Source of the DNA: Bog-756 sp036553725
GTDB taxonomy: Bacteria; Actinomycetota; Acidimicrobiia; Acidimicrobiales; RAAP-2
DNA: 64,000 nt
Assembly (NCBI GenBank): GCA_036553725.1
Contig: DATBOO010000204.1
Coordinates: 1 to 64,000 of the forward strand
Direction of reading: 5' to 3'
The notes beneath the pieces are model-generated. The model worked only from the letters and a program-made list of their open reading frames with translations, ran no database searches and was not told where the DNA came from. Below, one piece after another: positions 58,692 to 64,000 of this stretch (position 1 is its first letter; each line of letters starts with the position of its first letter). A program made the translations under genes and the position numbers.

Positions 58692-59657
58692 TTACGAGCC
58701 GATGTGCTCCGCCGGTACCGTCCCCAGCTTTCCGGCCTGGTAGTCCTCGAAGGCCTGGGCCACTTCCTCCCTGGTGTTCATCACGAACGGGCCGTAGGCG
58801 TAGACCGGCTCGCGGATCGGGCGCCCCCCGAGGACGAGCACGTCGAGGCCGGGGGTGGCCGAGTCCTGGGCGGTGTCGGCCGTGATGGTGACCGAGTCCC
58901 CTCCGCCGAGCACCGCCAGCTGCCCGGTCCGGACCGCGTGCCCGGTCTGGCCCACGGTGCCGGCGCCGCCGAGCACGTAGACCAGGGCGTTGAACTCCGT
59001 CGGCCAGGGGATGTCGACCCTGGCCCCGGGCGAAACGGTGGCATGCACCATGGCCATGGGCGAGTGGGTGGACCCGGGTCCGGCGTGGCCGGCGACGTCA
59101 CCGGCGATGACCCGGAGCAGCGCGCCCCCGTCGGCCGAGGACAGCAGCACCACGCTGGAACGTCCGATGTCCTGGTAGCGCGGCGCGATCATCTTGTCGG
59201 CCCTGGGCAGGTTCACCCACAGCTGGATGCCGTGGAAGAGGCCGCCGCTGGCCACCAACTCCTCGGGCGGTGCCTCGATGTGGAGAATCCCCCCACCGGC
59301 GGTCATCCACTGGGTGTCCCCGTTGGTGATGAGGCCTCCGCCGCCGATCGAGTCCTGGTGCTGGAAGGTCCCGTCGATCATGTAGGTGACCGTCTCGAAG
59401 CCGCGATGGGGGTGCCAGGGGGTGCCCTTGGGCTCGCCCGGGGCGTATTCGACCTCGCCCATCTGGTCCATGTGCACGAAGGGATCGAGATGGCGTCGGT
59501 CCACACCGGCGAAGGCCCGGCGAACCGGGAAGCCCTCGCCTTCGAACCCGGACGGAGCGGTGGTCACCGAAATGACCGGCCTCCCGGTGGCCGGGGCCGA
59601 ACCCACCGGTCCGATCCTCGGAAGCGCAAGTACGTCATCCACGGTCACTGCCGGCAT
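58692..59657 (-). CDS. Pirin-family cupin protein
   Basis: 321-residue bicupin. The N-terminal cupin shows metal ligands HPHRGFETVTYMIDG (His, His, Glu near residues 80-95), and TAGGGILHIEAPPE supplies the fourth His. A second cupin with weaker metal residues follows. Bacterial pirins act as quercetin dioxygenases or redox-sensitive modulators of dehydrogenase and transcription; function here is open. ATG 59657 has AGGAGGG 6-8 nt upstream; a TTG two codons earlier opens the frame too. It is divergent from the RodZ-like gene; a perfect palindrome at 59735-59748 lies 78 nt upstream of pirin. Confidence 0.92.
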   Translation of the reverse strand: MPAVTVDDVLALPRIGPVGSAPATGRPVISVTTAPSGFEGEGFPVRRAFAGVDRRHLDPFVHMDQMGEVEYAPGEPKGTPWHPHRGFETVTYMIDGTFQHQDSIGGGGLITNGDTQWMTAGGGILHIEAPPEELVASGGLFHGIQLWVNLPRADKMIAPRYQDIGRSSVVLLSSADGGALLRVIAGDVAGHAGPGSTHSPMAMVHATVSPGARVDIPWPTEFNALVYVLGGAGTVGQTGHAVRTGQLAVLGGGDSVTITADTAQDSATPGLDVLVLGGRPIREPVYAYGPFVMNTREEVAQAFEDYQAGKLGTVPAEHIGS

Positions 59658-59734
59658 GGCCAACCCTCCTTCGATTCGCGGGTCGTTGCCTCACATGGTC
59701 GCTGAGCAACAATCCCTCTGTCCATAGAACATTA

Positions 59735-59748
59735 GTTGCGTTCGCAAC
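59735..59748. promoter_or_regulatory. Palindrome GTTGCG-TT-CGCAAC, candidate operator for pirin
   Basis: Perfect 6-bp half-sites about a 2-nt centre in an AT-richer stretch (ATTAG...CATTC), typical of MarR or ArsR-type operators. It lies 78 nt before the pirin start and 113 nt before the divergent RodZ-like gene. Confidence 0.5.
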
Positions 59749-59860
59749 ATTCCCGTCCGGCACCGGCGGCCGGGGCCCTCTCAACCGGGCTCCCCGGTGT
59801 GCCGAAAGGACAATCGGTGAACAAGTACGCTTGCCCCACGGGAGAGTCAGGAGACACCAC

Positions 59861-60931
59861 GTGATCCGGCAACGCGGCGGGGCGACACGCCGGCGCGACG
59901 AACAGCAGGAAGCGACGATCTCCTCGGCCGAGGAGATCGGGCACCAACTCCGCGACGCTCGGGTGGAGCGCGGCTTGGACCTCCTGGCCGTGCACGATCG
60001 CCTGAGCCGGCCCATCACCCTGCTCGAGGCGCTCGAACAGGGGGACCTGGCCCGCCTGCCCGACCAGGCGCTGGCCCTCTCCACCGTGCGGCGCTACGCC
60101 GCCTTTCTCGGGCTGGACGGGGACGCGCTGGCCCTGCGGATGATCGACGCCTGGTCGACGTGGGCGCCCCCTTCAAACGGAGCGCAACGCACGCCGGGGT
60201 CGGAGTCCGGGTCGGCGGCGACCAACGTGGTGGCCGCCGTCACCCCCGCTCCGGACCACCTCCGGGCGTTCACCCAGACCGGGCCGGTCCCGAGGGTCGG
60301 CGGCGGGTCGACGGCGGCCCTCGCCGGGTACGAGCTGACCACCGGGCCCCCGACCGGCACCTTCCCGGTGGTCCCCCGCCACGAGATCAAGGACAGCAAG
60401 CGGGCGGTGGCCAGGGCCCGCCGACGGCTCCGCGCCCCCACCCCGCTCAAGGTGTTCACCTGGGTCGCCGCCGCGCTGGTGCTGGTGGCCCTGGCCGGGT
60501 TCGGCGTGCGCCAGTGGCGGCCCCAGTGGCTGGTGCGGTCGCACGTCATCCGGATCGCCCAGCCCGGCGGCGCGCCGGCCGCCACCCCACCACCGACCTC
60601 CGGCACGCACCGGACCCCGCTGCCGCCGGTCCAGCTCACCTCGACCACCGGCCAGGTCTCCACCTACTCGGTCCGGGCCCAGAGATTCACCGTCGACATC
60701 GCCACCTCGGGGCAGGTCTGGGTGCAGGTCACCAGTGCGGACTCACCGGTCCCCCTGATCAGCGGGGTCCAGGCGGCCGGGAAGGCCCTCACCTTCCCGG
60801 CCAAGACGGCGACGACCGTCGAGGTCGGTGCGTCGGCGGTGGTCGTCGCCGTGAGGATCGGGACCAAGGCGGTCTTCTCCGACCAGCCCAAGGCCACGCC
60901 CTACACCTACGTGTTCAACCCGGCCGGGTAG
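59861..60931 (+). CDS. RodZ-like protein: HTH, one helix, DUF4115
   Basis: 356-residue bitopic protein. Residues ~22-90 form an Xre/HTH_25 domain (EEIGHQLRDARVERGLDLLA, DRLSRPITLLEALEQGD). A Pro/Gly-rich linker follows, then one helix near 200-220 (FTWVAAALVLVALAGFGV), and an extracytoplasmic DUF4115-like beta domain (VWVQVTSADSPVPL). RodZ ties MreB to the cell wall in rods; actinobacterial relatives may act in envelope or regulation. GTG 59861 has AGGAGA about 7 nt upstream. It is divergent from pirin. The end of the gene is followed by 111 nt and the convergent ctaG. Confidence 0.82.
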   Translation: MIRQRGGATRRRDEQQEATISSAEEIGHQLRDARVERGLDLLAVHDRLSRPITLLEALEQGDLARLPDQALALSTVRRYAAFLGLDGDALALRMIDAWSTWAPPSNGAQRTPGSESGSAATNVVAAVTPAPDHLRAFTQTGPVPRVGGGSTAALAGYELTTGPPTGTFPVVPRHEIKDSKRAVARARRRLRAPTPLKVFTWVAAALVLVALAGFGVRQWRPQWLVRSHVIRIAQPGGAPAATPPPTSGTHRTPLPPVQLTSTTGQVSTYSVRAQRFTVDIATSGQVWVQVTSADSPVPLISGVQAAGKALTFPAKTATTVEVGASAVVVAVRIGTKAVFSDQPKATPYTYVFNPAG

Positions 60932-61042
60932 CCCCGGCGCACCACCGGTTGGTCCCCGGCCGGACCGCCGGTCGGATCGCAGCCGGACCGTGGTCGGGCT
61001 CGGGTTGGACGCCGCCGGGCCCAGGGTCGGACCGCGGCCCTC

Positions 61043-61960
61043 TCAGGCGTCGGGAGCAGGAGTCGCCGGGACCGGGTCGGCGGCCAGCTCGGCGTCGAGC
61101 TGCGCGTCATAGCGGGCGGCCTTGCGCTCCTCGTAGCGCACCCATTGCACGAACACCGGGATCAGCGCCAGCAGGGTGAAGAGCTCGGCGCCGATCCACA
61201 GGATGGCGGCACCGGCATGGGTGCCCCCGACCGAGTACATGGAGGCGGCCGGCCGGCTGGTGCTCAACAGGGCCAGCGCCAGGAAGGACTCGATGGGCAC
61301 GCCGACCAACAGGCTGATCAGCCGCAGCCCGTGGCCCATCCGCCAGTGCGGGATCGGGTCGAGGCCCACGATGGGCCACCAGAACAGCGTGGAGGCGGCC
61401 AGGAAGGCCAGGTTCACCAGGTCCATCACCCACATGTGGTCCATGGCGAAACCGAGAGCGAAGGTCAGGAAGAAGGCGAACATCGACAAGTAGTAGAGGG
61501 CCCAGACCGGGAGCGGGTGGGTCAGGACCTGGAAGGGACGGGAGTTGAGGACCTTGAGCAGGCGGACCTTGCCGACCCGGCCCGAGGTCTGCAGGGCCAG
61601 GGTCATGGGCGCCCCCATGGCCAGCAGCGGCGGGCCGACCACCATCAACAGCAGGTGCTGGACGACGTGGGACTGGAAGTAGCCCATGGAGAAGGTGGCC
61701 ACCGGTGACTGGAGGGCGAGGTCGACGGCCACCAGGCCGGCGATGAACGAGACGGTCCGCTTGGTCCGCCACGGGTGACCCCGGGCCGACAGCCGGGACG
61801 CGGCCTGCAGATACCAGGCCCCGGCAACCACGACGGCCACCAGGACCAGCAGCGGGAACGGGCTCAGATCCCACTGGGTCAGGGCGTTGTGGAGGGTGAA
61901 GGGCAGGCGGCCTGCCCCATGCATCCCCGGCATCCCCGGCATCTCCGGCATCGGCTCCAC
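61043..61960 (-). CDS. ctaG: CtaG/Caa3-type cytochrome c oxidase assembly protein
   Basis: 305-residue polytopic membrane protein, about seven helices. Family landmarks are QSPVATFSMGYFQSHVVQHL (His residues that may hold copper), MVVGPPLLAMGAPMTLAL, and later FAMDHMWVMD. The N-terminus (MPEMPGMPGMHG) is Met/His-rich and could bind copper outside the membrane. It is needed for copper insertion in Caa3 oxidases of Gram-positive bacteria. GTG 61960 has GGAGGT about 7 nt upstream; ATG 61951 is the alternative. No oxidase subunit genes are in the window. It is divergent from the large secreted repeat gene. Confidence 0.88.
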   Translation of the reverse strand: MEPMPEMPGMPGMHGAGRLPFTLHNALTQWDLSPFPLLVLVAVVVAGAWYLQAASRLSARGHPWRTKRTVSFIAGLVAVDLALQSPVATFSMGYFQSHVVQHLLLMVVGPPLLAMGAPMTLALQTSGRVGKVRLLKVLNSRPFQVLTHPLPVWALYYLSMFAFFLTFALGFAMDHMWVMDLVNLAFLAASTLFWWPIVGLDPIPHWRMGHGLRLISLLVGVPIESFLALALLSTSRPAASMYSVGGTHAGAAILWIGAELFTLLALIPVFVQWVRYEERKAARYDAQLDAELAADPVPATPAPDA

Positions 61961-62142
61961 ACTACCGACCTCCGCCCCGGTCCCCCACCCGGGCGGGCGC
62001 TCCGGTTCCCCGCCCGGCGAGCCCACGACGCCCCCGCCCCGGGCACACGGATTTCGGCTGTGCAAGAATCGGCCCACCCGGGCCGCGGATGGCCGGGTCG
62101 GTCCGCTGGCGGCGGGCCGATGGCGGCGATGAAGGAGAGAAG

Positions 62143-64000
62143 ATGGCGGAGTCTCTTGTATCCGGTCGCCGGCGGGTCCCCGCCGTGGCGGCTGCGGCGC
62201 TCGTGGTGTGCTCGATGTGCCTTCTCCCCTCGGGGGTCCACGCGGCCGGCGCATCGGGCCGGGCCGGCTCCCACCAGGTTCGACAGGCCGAACCGAAGGT
62301 CACCGCCCAGCTGCAGTGGTCGGCGGCCATCGCCGCGCCGGGAGGCGGGGTCGGCATCTCGTCCCCCAACATCGCCAACCTCCCGGGGGGCCCGGCCGTG
62401 GTGGTCGGGGACGAGCTGGGGTACGTGGACGCCAACTCCCTCGCCAACGGGGCCCGGGTGCCGGGCTGGCCGGCCTACGCCGGCGCCCCCGTTGAATCCA
62501 CCCCCTCGGCCGCCCCGGTACTGCCCGGTGGCTTCGACTCGGTCTTCGCCGGGGTGGGCACTGCCGCCAGCCCGTACGTCGGCGGCTATCAGGCCATCAC
62601 CCCCCAGGGGCATGGCCAGTGGTTCGTGCAAGAGTCGAACCCGGGCACCGACCCCTTTCCCCACAACGGCGTCAAGGCGTCCCTCGCCGTCGGCAACCTG
62701 CAGGGCTCGACCGACGTGGTCGGCGGCTCACTGGGCGAGAACATGTACGCCATGGACGGAGCCTCGGGCTCGGTGCTCTCCGGATTTCCGTGGTTCCAGG
62801 CCGACAGCAGCTTCGCCACCCCGGCCCTGGCCGACGTCTACGGCAACGGCCAGACCGACATCATCGAGGGCAACGACTCGACCGCCGGGTTCGCCTACAA
62901 CACGCAGTACAACGACGGCGGCGAGCTGCGGATACTGCGCCCCACCGGCAACGCCGGCCAGAGCCAGCCCAACGGCGGACTCGCCTGCAAGTACGAAGCC
63001 AACCAGGTAGTGCAGTCCTCGCCCGCGGTCGGAAAGTTCCTCAATGCCGGCACGGCCTATGGCATCGTGGCCGGCTTCGGCGACTACTATCCCGGTCGCT
63101 CCAACACCGACCAGTTGATCGCCATCGACTCGGGTTGCAACCTCCGTTGGGCACAGACCCTGGACGGCAGCTCGGCGGGCAGCCCGGCGCTGGCCGACGT
63201 GTTGGGGGACGGCGAGCTGCAGGTCGTCGAGAGCACCGGGAGCTCGGTCTGGGTGTTGAACGCCTCCAGCGGCCAGCCCATCTGGCACCAGCCAATCCCC
63301 GGAGGCGGTGGCTCGGTGGTCACTGCCGACCTGACCGGATCAGGGGCCCAGGACGTCATCGTCCCCACCTCCGGCGGTGCCGAGATCCTCGACGGCCCGA
63401 CCGGACGGCTGCTCGGGACCCTGTCCGGTGGATCCGGGCAGAACTCACCGCTGGTCACCGACGATCCCAACGGCACCATCGGGATCACCCTGGCCGGGGG
63501 TAGCCAGATCGACCACTACGAGATCCCCGGCTCGAACGGCTCGACGGTCTACGGGGTCGGGGCGTGGCCGATGTTCCACCACGACCCCCAGCTGACCGGG
63601 CTGGTCGACAGCCCGCCCCCCAACATCGAGGTGCCCTGCAACGCCCCGGCCGGGGGCGCCCACGGCTACTACCTGTCCGCCTCCGACGGGGGCATCTTCA
63701 CCTTCGGCAATTTTCCGTTCTGCGGATCCACCGGCGCCATCGCCCTCAACCGGCCGGTGGTCGGCACGACGGGAACGCCAGACGCCGGTGGCTACTGGGA
63801 GGTGGCCTCCGACGGCGGGGTGTTCGCCTTCGGCGACGCCGCCTTCTACGGGTCGACCGGTGCCCTGCATCTCAACCAGCCGGTGGTGGGCATGGCCGCC
63901 ACGCCGAGCGGCCACGGCTACTGGCTGGTGGCCTCCGACGGGGGCATCTTCGCCTTCGGCGACGCCGCCTTCTACGGATCGACCGGCGCCCTGCATCTCA
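62143..64000 (+). CDS. Large secreted beta-propeller/repeat protein, C-terminus cut by window edge
   Basis: At least 619 residues. A signal peptide (VPAVAAAALVVCSMCLLPSG then VHAAGA) leads to an FG-GAP/PQQ-like propeller (repeated GNLQGSTDVVGG, ALADVYGNGQTDIIEG, TADLTGSGAQDVIVPT). At about residue 505 it switches to a second repeat: GYYLSASDGGIFTFGNF, GYWEVASDGGVFAFGDA, GYWLVASDGGIFAFGDA, each 42 residues. Such blocks are common in acidimicrobial secreted proteins and may bind carbohydrate or wall. ATG 62143 has AAGGAG upstream. The gene continues beyond the right edge. Confidence 0.88.
   Translation, partial: MAESLVSGRRRVPAVAAAALVVCSMCLLPSGVHAAGASGRAGSHQVRQAEPKVTAQLQWSAAIAAPGGGVGISSPNIANLPGGPAVVVGDELGYVDANSLANGARVPGWPAYAGAPVESTPSAAPVLPGGFDSVFAGVGTAASPYVGGYQAITPQGHGQWFVQESNPGTDPFPHNGVKASLAVGNLQGSTDVVGGSLGENMYAMDGASGSVLSGFPWFQADSSFATPALADVYGNGQTDIIEGNDSTAGFAYNTQYNDGGELRILRPTGNAGQSQPNGGLACKYEANQVVQSSPAVGKFLNAGTAYGIVAGFGDYYPGRSNTDQLIAIDSGCNLRWAQTLDGSSAGSPALADVLGDGELQVVESTGSSVWVLNASSGQPIWHQPIPGGGGSVVTADLTGSGAQDVIVPTSGGAEILDGPTGRLLGTLSGGSGQNSPLVTDDPNGTIGITLAGGSQIDHYEIPGSNGSTVYGVGAWPMFHHDPQLTGLVDSPPPNIEVPCNAPAGGAHGYYLSASDGGIFTFGNFPFCGSTGAIALNRPVVGTTGTPDAGGYWEVASDGGVFAFGDAAFYGSTGALHLNQPVVGMAATPSGHGYWLVASDGGIFAFGDAAFYGSTGALHL
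63664..64000 (+). repeat. 126-bp tandem coding repeats (GYW/SDGGIF), running off the edge
   Basis: Units begin at 63664, 63790 and 63916, an exact 126-bp (42-codon) period. Units 2 and 3 are nearly identical at DNA level over long stretches, showing recent expansion or homogenisation. Unit 1 is more diverged, with Cys-containing FPFCGSTGA. Confidence 0.85.

Noticed and set aside
1..64000. CRISPR arrays, insertion sequences, integrases, toxin-antitoxin pairs
   Set aside because: No regular spacer array, transposase motif or terminal inverted repeats were seen; the only tandem repeats are the 13-nt set at 9808 and the 126-bp coding units at 63664.

Overview
The window is very GC-rich, dense with short-spaced genes, and uses many GTG starts with AGGAGG-like ribosome binding sites. 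Gene content points to a high-GC Gram-positive bacterium, most likely an uncultured or environmental member of the Acidimicrobiia: a secreted protein with GYW..SDGGIFxFGDA repeats, fused LivHM permeases, LCP and RodZ-like proteins, a CtaG-type oxidase assembly protein, and families common in actinobacteria. This assignment is inference from gene families, not from a marker gene. I see no rRNA, tRNA, CRISPR array, insertion sequence, integrase or origin.

Layout. 1-4.8 kb: metal handling (an NRAMP-like transporter cut by the left edge; a leftward CopC-CopD fusion plus YcnI pair; a divergent lipoprotein). 4.8-10.5 kb: flavin monooxygenase, alpha/beta hydrolase, two dimeric alpha/beta-barrel proteins, a GlxA-type regulator, and a LuxR 3' remnant. 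10.5-20.1 kb: a rightward run with a Coq4-like protein, a LivH-LivM fusion, a very unusual MFS-LivF-LivG fusion, a periplasmic binding protein and an alpha-L-fucosidase. 20.2-26.4 kb: signalling genes (DUF2510 coiled-coil protein, EAL phosphodiesterase, patatin, Crp/Fnr regulator, stand-alone cyclic-nucleotide-binding protein). Between the last two lies a 519-nt gap with twin Crp-like palindromes, a 23-codon ORF and a 15-bp hairpin. 26.4-29.4 kb: FAD-linked oxidase translationally coupled to a ThDP enzyme. 29.5-43.8 kb: glycan catabolism (GH31, second GH29, GH4, BadF-type kinase, GH13, sulfatase) interleaved with a P450, an esterase and two decayed genes. 44-49 kb: regulators (TetR, MarR), SDR and an MFS drug exporter carrying its own MarR-like domain. 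49-53 kb: DODA dioxygenase and a complete polar amino-acid ABC importer. 52.9-54.0 kb: a more AT-rich patch with a methyltransferase and a small ABM-like protein. 54.2-64 kb: Baeyer-Villiger-type monooxygenase, LCP ligase, pirin, RodZ-like protein, CtaG, and a large secreted repeat protein cut by the right edge.

How the genes work together. The GH31, GH29, GH13, GH4, kinase and sulfatase set reads as catabolism of sulfated, fucosylated glycan, with the first fucosidase tied to a Liv-type importer. The FAD oxidase and ThDP enzyme form a plausible 2-hydroxyacid to 2-ketoacid to aldehyde route. CopCD/YcnI and CtaG suggest copper supply for an aerobic respiratory oxidase. The most novel items are the MFS-LivF-LivG fusion next to a LivHM fusion and a Coq4-like protein, and the matched Crp-site/small-ORF/hairpin unit at 25.4-25.9 kb.
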